Made by a program: the position numbers and the translations under genes. The notes beneath the pieces were generated by a model, which was not told where the DNA came from, searched no databases, and saw nothing but the letters and a program-made list of their open reading frames with translations. This document shows, piece by piece, positions 49,535-58,409 of a stretch of DNA of 64,000 nt (positions are counted from its first letter, which is position 1; each line of letters starts with the position of its first letter). The stretch spans positions 186,001-250,000 of the forward strand of contig NISF01000003.1 in NCBI GenBank assembly GCA_002270295.1, read 5' to 3'. The stretch comes from Enterobacter sp. 10-1 (GTDB lineage Bacteria; Pseudomonadota; Gammaproteobacteria; Enterobacterales; Enterobacteriaceae).

Positions 49535-50956
49535 ATGCACAACATCGATCAAATTTATATCAACGGCCAGTTTGTCACGCCGCACGGTAGCGAAGAGTTT
49601 GCGCTGTTTAACCCGACGACCGAAGAGGCGATTGGCCTGGTGCGGCTGGCCGATGAACTGGATGCAGAGCGGGCGATTGCCGCGGCAAAAGCGGCATTTC
49701 CGGCATGGTCGCGGACGACGAAAGAGGAGCGTTTGGCCGTGCTGGAACGTATGTATCAGGCCGTTCAGGCGCGGGAAGCCGATTTGCTGGAAGCCATTGT
49801 GACGGAATACGGCGCGCCGGCTTCTCGTTCGCAATGGATGGCGGCGTGGCCGGCGCAAACTATCAGGCAGGCGATGGCGACGCTGGAGCGCTTTGAGTTT
49901 GTCGAGCAGGCCGGCCGAGCCCAGGTGGTGATGACGCCGGTCGGCGTCGCGGGATTGATTACGCCGTGGAACAGCGATGCCGGTTTTATTTGCAGCAAGC
50001 TGGCGACGGCGATGGCGGCAGGCTGTACGGCGGTGATTAAGCCGAGCGAGATGAGCGCCTGGCAGACGCAAATTATTAGCGAAGCGCTACACGCGGCCCG
50101 GATCCCGGCGGGCGTATTTAACATCGTCACCGGGCGCGGGGAGATCGTGGGGGACGTTATCAACCATCACCCCGATATCGCGAAAATTTCGTTTACCGGC
50201 TCAACCGCTGTCGGCAAGCATATTATCGAAAGCGGGGCGCAAACGCTGAAGCGCGTGACGCTGGAGCTTGGGGGCAAGTCGCCCACCGTCATTCTTAATG
50301 ATGCGGATATACAGCAGGCGGTTCCGCTGGCGCTGGCGGCCGGGTTTATGAACAGCGGGCAGGCGTGCGTTGCCGGGACGCGTATTTTGCTCCCCGCGCG
50401 GCGCCAGGCCGAGTTTGAGCAGGCTATCGTGCAGGCCGTGGCGGCTGACTATATTTCTGGCGACCCGCGCGATCCGCAGACCGCGATTGGCCCGATGGTC
50501 AGCCATAAGCAGTGGCAGCGGGTGCAGGATTATATCCGCCTGGGCCAGCGGGAGGGCGCCAGGCTGCTGACGGGCGGCGTCGGTCGGCCGCAGGGCATGG
50601 AAAAAGGCTGGTGCGTTAAGCCGACCGTGTTCAGCGATGCGCATAATCAGATGCGTATTGCGCGGGAAGAGATTTTTGGCCCGGTGCTGGTCATTATTCC
50701 TTATCAGGATGAGGCCGAGGCGATTGCGATTGCCAACGACACCGCGTACGGCCTGAGCGCGCTGGTGTTATGCGGCGATCGTCAGCGCGGTACGGAGGTG
50801 GCTCTGGCGATTGAGTCCGGGCGCGTGCTGGTCAACACTCTCGAACATGAGCCGCAGGCGCCGTTTGGCGGGTTCAAGCAATCCGGGGTGGGGCGCGAGA
50901 TGGGGAAATGGGGAATGCAGGCCTATCTGGAGCCGAAAACGCTGCTCGTCGGCTAG
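49535..50956 (+). CDS. NAD(P)-dependent aldehyde dehydrogenase
   Basis: A 473-residue aldehyde dehydrogenase with the full catalytic set: Asn146 (TPWNSD), Glu244 (LELGGKSP) and the nucleophile Cys278 (GQACVAG). The NAD-binding FTGSTAVGKHI motif and the C-terminal FGGFKQSG are present. It converts an aldehyde to its carboxylate; the substrate is not evident. Probably activated by the divergent LysR protein. ATG 49535 follows ATGGAGAA. Confidence 0.88.
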   Translation: MHNIDQIYINGQFVTPHGSEEFALFNPTTEEAIGLVRLADELDAERAIAAAKAAFPAWSRTTKEERLAVLERMYQAVQAREADLLEAIVTEYGAPASRSQWMAAWPAQTIRQAMATLERFEFVEQAGRAQVVMTPVGVAGLITPWNSDAGFICSKLATAMAAGCTAVIKPSEMSAWQTQIISEALHAARIPAGVFNIVTGRGEIVGDVINHHPDIAKISFTGSTAVGKHIIESGAQTLKRVTLELGGKSPTVILNDADIQQAVPLALAAGFMNSGQACVAGTRILLPARRQAEFEQAIVQAVAADYISGDPRDPQTAIGPMVSHKQWQRVQDYIRLGQREGARLLTGGVGRPQGMEKGWCVKPTVFSDAHNQMRIAREEIFGPVLVIIPYQDEAEAIAIANDTAYGLSALVLCGDRQRGTEVALAIESGRVLVNTLEHEPQAPFGGFKQSGVGREMGKWGMQAYLEPKTLLVG

Positions 50957-51011
50957 TGCGAAATCCTCATGGTGCGATAAGTGACATCCCTCAGAAGACA
51001 GGATATGTTGA

Positions 51012-51686
<675 letters not shown>

Positions 51687-51740
51687 TTCGCGTCTGCGGT
51701 TCCGCTATCATAGGGCATCGTAATGCGTGGAGATAAAAAA

Positions 51741-52292
51741 ATGCGGCTGATGTTTGCATCGGATATTCATGGCTCTCTGCCCGCCGCAGAGCGCGTGCTG
51801 GAACGGTTTGCGCAGAGTGGGGCGCAGTGGCTGATTATTCTGGGCGACGTGCTCAACCACGGGCCGCGTAATGCTCTCCCTGAAGGCTACGCGCCGGCAG
51901 AGGTCGCCGGGAAGCTGAACGGCGCGGCGTCGCGCATCATTGCCGTACGCGGCAACTGCGACAGCGAAGTCGATCAGATGCTGCTGAACTTTCCCATTAC
52001 CGCGCCCTGGCAACAGGTTTTGACCGAACAACATCGGCTGTTTCTGACTCACGGGCATCTGTACAGCCCCGAAAAATTGCCGCCGCTCTGCGCTGGCGAT
52101 GTCCTGGTTTATGGTCATACTCATATTCCGGTAGCCGAGAAGCGCGGCGATATTTTTCTCTTTAACCCCGGTTCCGTGAGCATCCCCAAAGGGGGATTTC
52201 CCGCCAGCTATGGCCTCCTTGAAGGGGATCGGCTGCAGGTTTTAGCGCTCGATGAACATCAGGTTATTGCAGAGGTGGCAATTAACCCGTAA
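51741..52292 (+). CDS. yfcE: YfcE metallophosphodiesterase
   Basis: A 183-residue calcineurin-like phosphoesterase. Metal-ligand motifs are visible in order: ASDIHGS, ILGDVLNHGPR, RGNCDSEVD, THGHLY and YGHTHIP. E. coli YfcE hydrolyses model phosphodiesters with manganese; the natural substrate is unknown. ATG 51741 (MRLMFASDI) has GGAG upstream and matches the family; the open frame extends 6 codons further. Confidence 0.93.
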   Translation: MRLMFASDIHGSLPAAERVLERFAQSGAQWLIILGDVLNHGPRNALPEGYAPAEVAGKLNGAASRIIAVRGNCDSEVDQMLLNFPITAPWQQVLTEQHRLFLTHGHLYSPEKLPPLCAGDVLVYGHTHIPVAEKRGDIFLFNPGSVSIPKGGFPASYGLLEGDRLQVLALDEHQVIAEVAINP

Positions 52293-52349
52293 TTTACCCC
52301 CAACCGTAAAGACGCGCCGCAAGAGCGCTTTAAAAAGTAAGGTTTCCTG

Positions 52350-52904
52350 ATGGCGGAACAGAACGATTTGGCAAGCACAGAATGGGTAGATATCGTTAAT
52401 GAAAACAATGAGGTGATAGCGCAATCCAGCCGCGAGCAGATGCGCGCGCAGTGTCTGCGTCATCGCGCAACCTACATTGTCGTTCATGATGGCATGGGCA
52501 AAATTCTGGTGCAGCGTCGTACCGAAATAAAAGATTTTCAGCCGGGCATGCTGGATGCGACCGCCGGCGGCGTGGTGCAGGCTGACGAGCAGCTGCTGGA
52601 TTCAGCGCGTCGCGAGGCCGAAGAGGAGCTGGGCATTGCTGGCGTCCCCTTCGCCGACCACGGTCAGTTCTACTACGAGGATAAGCACTGCCGCGTCTGG
52701 GGAAGCCTGTTTAGCTGCGTGTCGCACGGCCCCTTTGCTTTGCAGGAAGAGGAGGTCAGCGAAGTGTGCTGGCTGACGCCGGAAGAGATCACCGCCCGCT
52801 GCGATGAGTTCACCCCGGACTCGTTAAAAGCGCTGGCGCTGTGGATGACCCGCAATGCCAACAACGAGTCGGCAAAGCCGGAAAAGCAGGAAGAGGAAGA
52901 GTAG
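52350..52904 (+). CDS. yfcD: YfcD Nudix hydrolase
   Basis: A 184-residue Nudix protein with the Nudix box [20 protein letters not shown] followed by ELGI (about residues 73-96), slightly longer than E. coli YfcD because of an acidic tail. The substrate is unknown; it resembles isopentenyl-diphosphate isomerase-like Nudix proteins. It converges on the LacI-type gene with only 4 bp between the stops. Confidence 0.92.
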   Translation: MAEQNDLASTEWVDIVNENNEVIAQSSREQMRAQCLRHRATYIVVHDGMGKILVQRRTEIKDFQPGMLDATAGGVVQADEQLLDSARREAEEELGIAGVPFADHGQFYYEDKHCRVWGSLFSCVSHGPFALQEEEVSEVCWLTPEEITARCDEFTPDSLKALALWMTRNANNESAKPEKQEEEE

Positions 52905-52908
52905 CTGC

Positions 52909-53928
52909 CTAGCAGCTATCCCGCAGGCATAAACTGGAGACGATGGGTTTCCTGCCGCTCCAGTTGCCTTCATTAAGGCGCTCCAGAAGGGCGCGTCCAG
53001 CTTCAATACCAATCTTGTGATGCGGTACGGCCATCGTGGTTAGCGGCGGCTGGCAGACCCGGCTGACATCGCTATCGCCGAAGCCGACTACCGCCAAATC
53101 GTCCGGGACTTTAATACGTCGACGCTGGCACTCGTACAGCGCTCCGCACGCCAGCTCATCCGAAACGCAGACCAGCGCATCCAGCTCCGGCCACGCCAGC
53201 AAAAACTCCGGTAGCTGAGAAGCGCCGGTGGAAAAACTGGGGGGGAGCGCGGCGTTAATCACCCGATTCGGCGACATATGGTGGCGCAGCATCGCTTTGT
53301 ACCACCCCTGCAGGTGCTGCTGAAAAATCCACTGCTCCTGGTTGGCGCACAGCAGGCCGATATTTTGGTAGCCGCGGTGGATGAGCATTTCAGTGAGTTC
53401 GAACATTGCGGCAACGTTATCGATGCCGATATTCATGTCAATAGGGTCGGCGCGCATGGCGCCCATCTCCATCACCGGAATCGACGCGTTGTTCAGCCAG
53501 TGGCGTACGGTATCGCTATGTTCAACGCTAAGCAGAATGGCGGCCGCGATGTTCGACGCCAGCAGCGTTTCCAGCAGCTTCTCTTCCTGTTCGAGGCGAT
53601 GCTGCGACTCCGCCAGCATGATTTGATAACCCGCCGGCTGCAGAACCTGCTGAAGCCCGGCAAACATTGCGGAGCAGCCCGCTTCGGCAAGATTTGGCAC
53701 CACCATAGCTATCGTTCTTGAGGAGGCGGAAGCCAGCGCGCTGGCGGCCAGATTGGGCATATATCCCAGCTCCTGCACCGCGGCTTCGATTTTTTCACGA
53801 AGCTTATCGGAAACCTGCTCCGGCGTGCGGAGCGCACGCGAGACGGTCATCGTGCCCACGCCGGCAAGCTGGGCAACATCGGCGATCGTCACCTTACCGG
53901 TACTACGCCGTTTTCGGGTTAGAGACAT
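52909..53928 (-). CDS. LacI-family repressor of the PTS/transketolase operon
   Basis: A 339-residue LacI/GalR regulator: N-terminal HTH (VTIADVAQLAGVGTMTVSRA) with the hinge helix region NLAASALAS, then a periplasmic-binding-like sugar domain (SRTIAMVVPNL onward). ATG 53928 is chosen because AGGA lies 8 nt upstream; ATG 53934 is too close to it. It is divergent from the PTS operon with two palindromic operators in the shared spacer, so it almost certainly represses that operon and itself. From memory, a LacI gene lies at the same place in Salmonella (STM2345). Confidence 0.88.
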   Translation of the reverse strand: MSLTRKRRSTGKVTIADVAQLAGVGTMTVSRALRTPEQVSDKLREKIEAAVQELGYMPNLAASALASASSRTIAMVVPNLAEAGCSAMFAGLQQVLQPAGYQIMLAESQHRLEQEEKLLETLLASNIAAAILLSVEHSDTVRHWLNNASIPVMEMGAMRADPIDMNIGIDNVAAMFELTEMLIHRGYQNIGLLCANQEQWIFQQHLQGWYKAMLRHHMSPNRVINAALPPSFSTGASQLPEFLLAWPELDALVCVSDELACGALYECQRRRIKVPDDLAVVGFGDSDVSRVCQPPLTTMAVPHHKIGIEAGRALLERLNEGNWSGRKPIVSSLCLRDSC

Positions 53929-54040
53929 ACACATTCCTGCTGAACAGACGCTTTTCATTTGCATCCATCACTTTACGTTTCAGGGAGTATACGCCTTAAA
54001 TCCACATTTTTGCTGCGTTTTCATATGATGATTGCGAATT

Positions 54041-54086
54041 GATAGCGCTATCACAATTTTGAATGTTATCTGTTGGTAGCGCTATC
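54041..54086. promoter_or_regulatory. Two LacI-type operators 34 bp apart
   Basis: GATAGCGCTATC (54041-54052) is a perfect palindrome with a central CG, and GGTAGCGCTATC (54075-54086) is a near-identical second copy. Both lie between the divergent LacI-type gene and EIIA. The centre-to-centre distance is 34 bp, about three helical turns, suited to cooperative binding. Confidence 0.85.
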
Positions 54087-54088
54087 TT

Positions 54089-54104
54089 TGTGATCGCCAT
54101 CGCA
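54089..54104. promoter_or_regulatory. CRP-like site before the PTS operon
   Basis: TGTGATCGCCATCGCA matches the CRP consensus TGTGA-N6-TCACA except one base. It lies immediately downstream of the second operator, suggesting catabolite control, though the promoter position relative to it is not resolved. Confidence 0.5.
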
Positions 54105-54166
54105 GCTAACTGCTGTGCGCTTGAATAAAGTTTGCCCATCTTTTGCTAAAAGACGGGGGAGATAAA

Positions 54167-54610
54167 ATGCTCAGTAAATGGATCTTTGATTCCACTATCA
54201 CGCTCCGGCAGAGCGTGGAAGAGTGGCCTCAGGCTCTGGAGATTTGCGCCGGGCCGCTGCTCGACGCTGGCGTTATTGCGCCCGAGTATGTGACCGCGAT
54301 TGTGGAACAGCACGTGAAGCTGGGGCCGTACTATGTGCTGGCGCCGGGGCTGGCGATGCCGCATGCGCGGCCGGAGGAAGGAGCCAAAGGCCTGGGTTTA
54401 TCGTTGCTGAAGCTGGAACAGGGCGTGTCGTTTGGTTCAGCAGAGTTCGACCCGGTCGATATTATTATTATGCTGGCAGCACCCGACAAGCATAGTCATA
54501 TCGAGATGATTTCCGCGCTGGCTGAATTATTTTCCAGTGATGAAGATATGGATCAATTACATCAGGCGAAAACCCTGGAGGAGATTAAAACGATAATCGC
54601 GCGATTCTGA
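54167..54610 (+). CDS. PTS EIIA component (fructose/mannitol/ascorbate-type EIIA-2)
   Basis: A 147-residue EIIA domain protein. His66 in APGLAMPHARPEEGA is the phosphoryl-accepting histidine, with the second conserved histidine at about 51 in VEQHVKLGPYYVLAP. It takes phosphate from HPr and passes it to the EIIB encoded next. ATG 54167 follows GGGGGA; an earlier in-frame ATG at 54143 is less likely. Closest in arrangement to UlaC/SgaA. First gene of an operon under the LacI-type regulator. Confidence 0.88.
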   Translation: MLSKWIFDSTITLRQSVEEWPQALEICAGPLLDAGVIAPEYVTAIVEQHVKLGPYYVLAPGLAMPHARPEEGAKGLGLSLLKLEQGVSFGSAEFDPVDIIIMLAAPDKHSHIEMISALAELFSSDEDMDQLHQAKTLEEIKTIIARF

Positions 54611-54687
54611 CCTAATTCATAACCTGATTTATAACCCATTACGCCCGACGTGATGCGGAGAAACTGTACCCAAAAAAGGTGATAACA

Positions 54688-54960
54688 ATGAAAATTATGG
54701 CGATTTGTGGTTCTGGCCTGGGCAGTAGTTTTATGGTTGAAATGAATATTAAAAAGGTGCTTAAAAAGCTCGAAATAGAAGCGGAAGTTGAACACTCCGA
54801 TCTCTCATCGGCAACGCCTGGGGCGGCAGATTTATTTGTGATGGCTAAAGACATCGCCGCCAGCGCTAGCGTGCCGGAAAGCCAGCTGGTGGTGATCACC
54901 AACATCATCGACATCAATGAACTCGAAGCGCAGCTGCGCGCGTGGTTCGCCAAACAATAA
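54688..54960 (+). CDS. PTS EIIB component (ascorbate-type, UlaB-like)
   Basis: A 90-residue EIIB with the phosphocysteine loop MAICGSGLGSSF; Cys7 accepts phosphate from EIIA and gives it to the sugar during transport. ATG 54688 has AAAGGTG upstream. It is 77 bp from EIIA and separated from EIIC by an ERIC element. Confidence 0.88.
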   Translation: MKIMAICGSGLGSSFMVEMNIKKVLKKLEIEAEVEHSDLSSATPGAADLFVMAKDIAASASVPESQLVVITNIIDINELEAQLRAWFAKQ

Positions 54961-54965
54961 CTATT

Positions 54966-55166
54966 TATACCCTAAATAATTCGGGTGGCAGAAGGCGGCG
55001 ACGCAGAGAGTTCCCTGGCGCTTACTGAAGTAAGCGATTGGGGTGAGAGACAAATCTGTCCGGAACAGGTTTGAACGCGGTGTCGCGGTGGCCCGCAAGG
55101 GCGAGGCTCATGGATGAGCCGGGTAACAAAGCCAACGCCCATGCAACCTGAAGTATGACGGGGATA
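54966..55166. repeat. ERIC element with internal insert, between EIIB and EIIC
   Basis: The ends (TATACCCTAAATAATTCG at left; ATGCAACCTGAAGTATGACG at right) and the core AAGTAAGCGATTGGGGTGAG match the ERIC/IRU consensus. At about 201 bp it is longer than the usual 127 bp because of about 75 bp inserted after the core. It has no genes and would be transcribed within the operon, forming a long hairpin in the mRNA. Confidence 0.85.
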
Positions 55167-55179
55167 TAGCGAGGCGGAT

Positions 55180-56571
55180 ATGTTTATCCTTGAAACGCTG
55201 AATTTTGTTGTTGATATTCTGAAAGTGCCCTCGGTGCTGGTGGGGTTAATTGCGCTGATCGGCCTGGTCGCACAAAAAAAATCATTTTCTGACGTCGTAA
55301 AAGGAACGATTAAAACAATTCTTGGTTTTATTGTTTTGGGCGGCGGGGCGACGGTATTAGTTGGCTCGCTGAATCCGCTGGGAGGAATGTTTGAACATGC
55401 CTTTAATATCCAGGGGATTATTCCAAATAACGAGGCGATTGTTTCTATTGCCCTCGAAAAATACGGTGCGTCAACCGCGCTGATTATGGCTTTTGGTATG
55501 GTCGCGAATATTATCGTCGCCCGCTTTACGCGGCTGAAGTATATATTCCTGACCGGGCATCATACCTTCTATATGGCCTGTATGATCGGCGTGATCCTCA
55601 CCGTGGCGGGCTTCGAAGGCGTCGGGCTGGTGTTTACCGGTTCGCTGATCCTCGGCCTGGTGATGGCGTTCTTCCCGGCGCTGGCGCAGCGCTATATGAA
55701 GCGAATTACCGGAACCGATGATATCGCCTTCGGCCACTTCGGCACCCTGGGCTACGTGCTCTCGGGCTGGATTGGCAGCGTCTGCGGAAAAGGCTCCCGC
55801 TCCACCGAAGAGATGAACCTGCCGAAGAACCTAAGCTTCCTGCGCGACAGCTCAATCTCTATCTCCCTGACGATGATGATTATCTACCTGATCATGGCCG
55901 TGAGCGCCGGGCGTGAGTATGTGGAAAGCACCTTCAGCGGCGGCCAGAACTATCTGGTCTACGCCATCATCATGGCGATTACCTTCGCCGCCGGGGTGTT
56001 TATCATCCTGCAAGGGGTGCGCCTGATCCTGGCGGAAATCGTGCCGGCGTTTACCGGCTTCTCAGAAAAACTGGTGCCGAACGCGCGTCCTGCGCTGGAT
56101 TGCCCGGTGGTTTACCCGTATGCGCCCAACGCGGTGCTGATCGGTTTCCTGTTTAGCTTCCTCGGTGGTCTGGTGGGGCTGTTCCTGCTTGGGCAAATGA
56201 ACCTGGTGCTGATTCTACCGGGCGTCGTGCCGCACTTTTTCACCGGTGCGACGGCGGGGGTCTTCGGCAACGCCACCGGCGGTCGTCGGGGCGCAATGAT
56301 TGGCGCGTTTGCTAACGGTCTGCTGATCACCTTCCTGCCGGTGCTGCTGCTGCCGGTTCTGGGGGCGATCGGTTTTGCCAATACCACCTTCTCAGACGCC
56401 GATTTCGGCGCGATCGGTATCGTGCTCGGCAACCTGGCGCGCTATCTGTCGCCGTTTGCGATTACGGGTCTTGTTGTGGCGCTGTTCGCTCTGCTGGTCG
56501 CGTACAACGTCTTTGCGAAGAAGAAATCTGCGGGCAATGGCGCGCAGGAGAATACCGGAGCCAAATCATGA
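55180..56571 (+). CDS. PTS EIIC component, ascorbate (UlaA/SgaT) family
   Basis: A 463-residue inner-membrane sugar channel with about eleven hydrophobic segments. Ascorbate-family features seen are SLNPLGGMFEHAFN, LTGHHTFYMACM, FGHFGTLGYVLSGWIGSVCGK and HFFTGATAGVFGNATGGRRG. The EIIA, EIIB and EIIC are separate polypeptides, as in UlaABC. The substrate need not be ascorbate: no ula catabolic genes (UlaD/E/F/G) are present here. The stop overlaps the start of the transketolase N-subunit gene (ATGA). Confidence 0.88.
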   Translation: MFILETLNFVVDILKVPSVLVGLIALIGLVAQKKSFSDVVKGTIKTILGFIVLGGGATVLVGSLNPLGGMFEHAFNIQGIIPNNEAIVSIALEKYGASTALIMAFGMVANIIVARFTRLKYIFLTGHHTFYMACMIGVILTVAGFEGVGLVFTGSLILGLVMAFFPALAQRYMKRITGTDDIAFGHFGTLGYVLSGWIGSVCGKGSRSTEEMNLPKNLSFLRDSSISISLTMMIIYLIMAVSAGREYVESTFSGGQNYLVYAIIMAITFAAGVFIILQGVRLILAEIVPAFTGFSEKLVPNARPALDCPVVYPYAPNAVLIGFLFSFLGGLVGLFLLGQMNLVLILPGVVPHFFTGATAGVFGNATGGRRGAMIGAFANGLLITFLPVLLLPVLGAIGFANTTFSDADFGAIGIVLGNLARYLSPFAITGLVVALFALLVAYNVFAKKKSAGNGAQENTGAKS

Positions 56572-57398
56572 ATGTACAAGAAGTGACCCAACTGGCGCGC
56601 GACATTCGCGTCGCCACGCTTAAATCGCTGACGAATCTGGGTTTTGGCCACTACGGCGGCAGCATGTCGGTCGTCGAAACGCTGGCGGTGCTGTACGGCG
56701 CGGTGATGAAAATCGATCCCGCCGACCCGGACTGGCCGGAGCGCGACTACTTTGTGCTGTCAAAAGGCCATGCCGGACCGGCGCTGTACAGCACCTTAGC
56801 CATCAAGGGCTATTTCCCGATGGAAGATCTCAGCACGCTTAACCATAACGGAACCCGTCTGCCGAGCCACCCGGATCGCCTGAAAACGCGGGGGGTGGAT
56901 GCAACGACCGGTTCGCTGGGGCAGGGGATTTCTATCGCCGGCGGCATGGCGCTCTCCCATAAGCTGGCCGGGCGTTCGAATCGGGTATTCTGCATTGTCG
57001 GTGACGGCGAGCTGAATGAGGGACAGTGCTGGGAGGCGTTTCAGTTTATCGCCCACCACCGCCTGAATAATCTGACGGTGTTTGTTGACTGGAACAAACT
57101 GCAGCTCGACGGCGCTCTCGACGAAATTATCCGCGCCTTCAACCTCGAGGAGAAGTTCCACGCCTTTGGTTTTGACGCCATCACCGTGAAGGGGGACGAC
57201 ATCGTCGGGCTGCTGGCGGCTGTACAGCCCGTTCCGGCTGCCGATGCGCGCCCGCGGGTGGTGATCCTCGACAGCATTAAAGGGCAGGGCGTGCCGTATC
57301 TCGAGCAGCTCAGCAATTCCCATCACCTGCGCCTGACGGATGAGATGACAGCGGCGCTGAACGAGACAATTCGTCAACTGGAGGCCGCTCATGATTAA
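56568..57398 (+). CDS. Split transketolase, N-terminal (TPP-binding) subunit
   Basis: A 276-residue protein corresponding to the first third of transketolase. It contains the thiamine-diphosphate site GDGELNEGQCWEA (GDG at 145-147) with Asn176 (DWNKLQLDG) at the usual distance, the N-terminal GHYGGSMSVVE and SKGHAGPALYS motifs. It needs the C-terminal subunit encoded next, with which it overlaps by 8 bp. Two-subunit transketolases act in apulose-4-phosphate and 6-deoxy-6-sulfofructose pathways as well as on pentoses; the substrate here is unknown. Confidence 0.9.
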   Translation: MNVQEVTQLARDIRVATLKSLTNLGFGHYGGSMSVVETLAVLYGAVMKIDPADPDWPERDYFVLSKGHAGPALYSTLAIKGYFPMEDLSTLNHNGTRLPSHPDRLKTRGVDATTGSLGQGISIAGGMALSHKLAGRSNRVFCIVGDGELNEGQCWEAFQFIAHHRLNNLTVFVDWNKLQLDGALDEIIRAFNLEEKFHAFGFDAITVKGDDIVGLLAAVQPVPAADARPRVVILDSIKGQGVPYLEQLSNSHHLRLTDEMTAALNETIRQLEAAHD

Positions 57399-58344
57399 CG
57401 TCGCACCCGCAGGACAAAAAGACGCAGTGGAAATGCGTAAAGTGTATGCCGGATTTGTCGCCCGGCAGATTGAGGCCGGGAGCGACATTATCGCCCTCGA
57501 AGCCGATCTGATGAGCTCGATGGCAATGGACGGCGTGGCGCGGGATTATCCGCAGCACGTGATCAACTGCGGCATTATGGAGGCCAACGTCATCGGCACC
57601 GCCGCCGGCCTGTCGTTGACCGGACGTCAGCCGTTTGTGCATACTTTTACCGCCTTTGCCAGCCGCCGCTGCTTCGATCAGCTGTTTATGGCGCTGGATT
57701 ATCAGCGTAACAACGTCAAGGTCATTGCCTCCGACGCCGGCGTTACCGCCTGCCATAACGGCGGCACCCATATGTCGTTTGAAGATATGGGGATCGTTCG
57801 CGGCCTGGCGCACTCGGTGGTGCTGGAGGTCACCGATGCGGTGATGTTCGACGATATCCTGCGTCAGCTGATGACGCTCAACGGTTTCTACTGGGTGCGC
57901 ACCATCCGCAAGCAGGCGCCGAGCGTTTACGCGCCGGGCTCGACGTTTACCATCGGCAAGGGCAACGTCCTGCGAGAAGGCGAAGATATCACCCTGATTG
58001 CCAACGGTATTATGGTGGCGGAAGCGCTGGAGGCGGCGCGACAGCTTGAGCAGGAAGGCGTCAGCGCGGCGGTAATTGATATGTTTACCCTCAAGCCTAT
58101 CGACCGCATGCTGGTGAAAAATTATGCCGAGAAAACCGGGCGCATTGTGACCTGCGAAAACCACAGCATTCACAACGGACTGGGATCGGCCGTGGCCGAG
58201 GTGCTGGTGGAAACCTGCCCGGTGCCGATGCGCCGCGTGGGGGTGAAGGAGCGTTATGGCCAGGTCGGTACCCAGGATTTCCTGCAGAAGGAGTATGGCC
58301 TGACGGCGCATGATATTGTGTCGGCGGCGAGAGAGCTGCTGTAA
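57391..58344 (+). CDS. Split transketolase, C-terminal subunit
   Basis: A 317-residue partner providing the pyrimidine-binding and C-terminal domains. Glu64 (INCGIMEANVIGTAAGLSL) is the residue that activates thiamine diphosphate; HTFTAFASRRCFDQ and CHNGGTHMSFEDMG follow in the substrate channel. The start lies inside the preceding gene, giving coupled translation and stoichiometric subunits. Followed by a strong terminator, so it ends the operon. From memory Salmonella has an equivalent pair next to pta (STM2340-2341). Confidence 0.9.
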   Translation: MINVAPAGQKDAVEMRKVYAGFVARQIEAGSDIIALEADLMSSMAMDGVARDYPQHVINCGIMEANVIGTAAGLSLTGRQPFVHTFTAFASRRCFDQLFMALDYQRNNVKVIASDAGVTACHNGGTHMSFEDMGIVRGLAHSVVLEVTDAVMFDDILRQLMTLNGFYWVRTIRKQAPSVYAPGSTFTIGKGNVLREGEDITLIANGIMVAEALEAARQLEQEGVSAAVIDMFTLKPIDRMLVKNYAEKTGRIVTCENHSIHNGLGSAVAEVLVETCPVPMRRVGVKERYGQVGTQDFLQKEYGLTAHDIVSAARELL

Positions 58345-58350
58345 ATAACA

Positions 58351-58378
58351 AAGGCGACCATCGAGGTCGCCTTTTTTT
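58351..58378 (+). terminator. Terminator of the PTS/transketolase operon
   Basis: AAGGCGACC and GGTCGCCTT pair around ATCGA and are followed by TTTTT. Confidence 0.9.
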
Positions 58379-58409
58379 CACCAACCGGCGCAGGCGCCAG
58401 CGGAGAGTG

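Noticed and set aside
57310-58311. Minus-strand open frame (333 codons) opposite the transketolase C-subunit
   Set aside because: Antisense shadow; the plus-strand frame has the catalytic Glu and family motifs.
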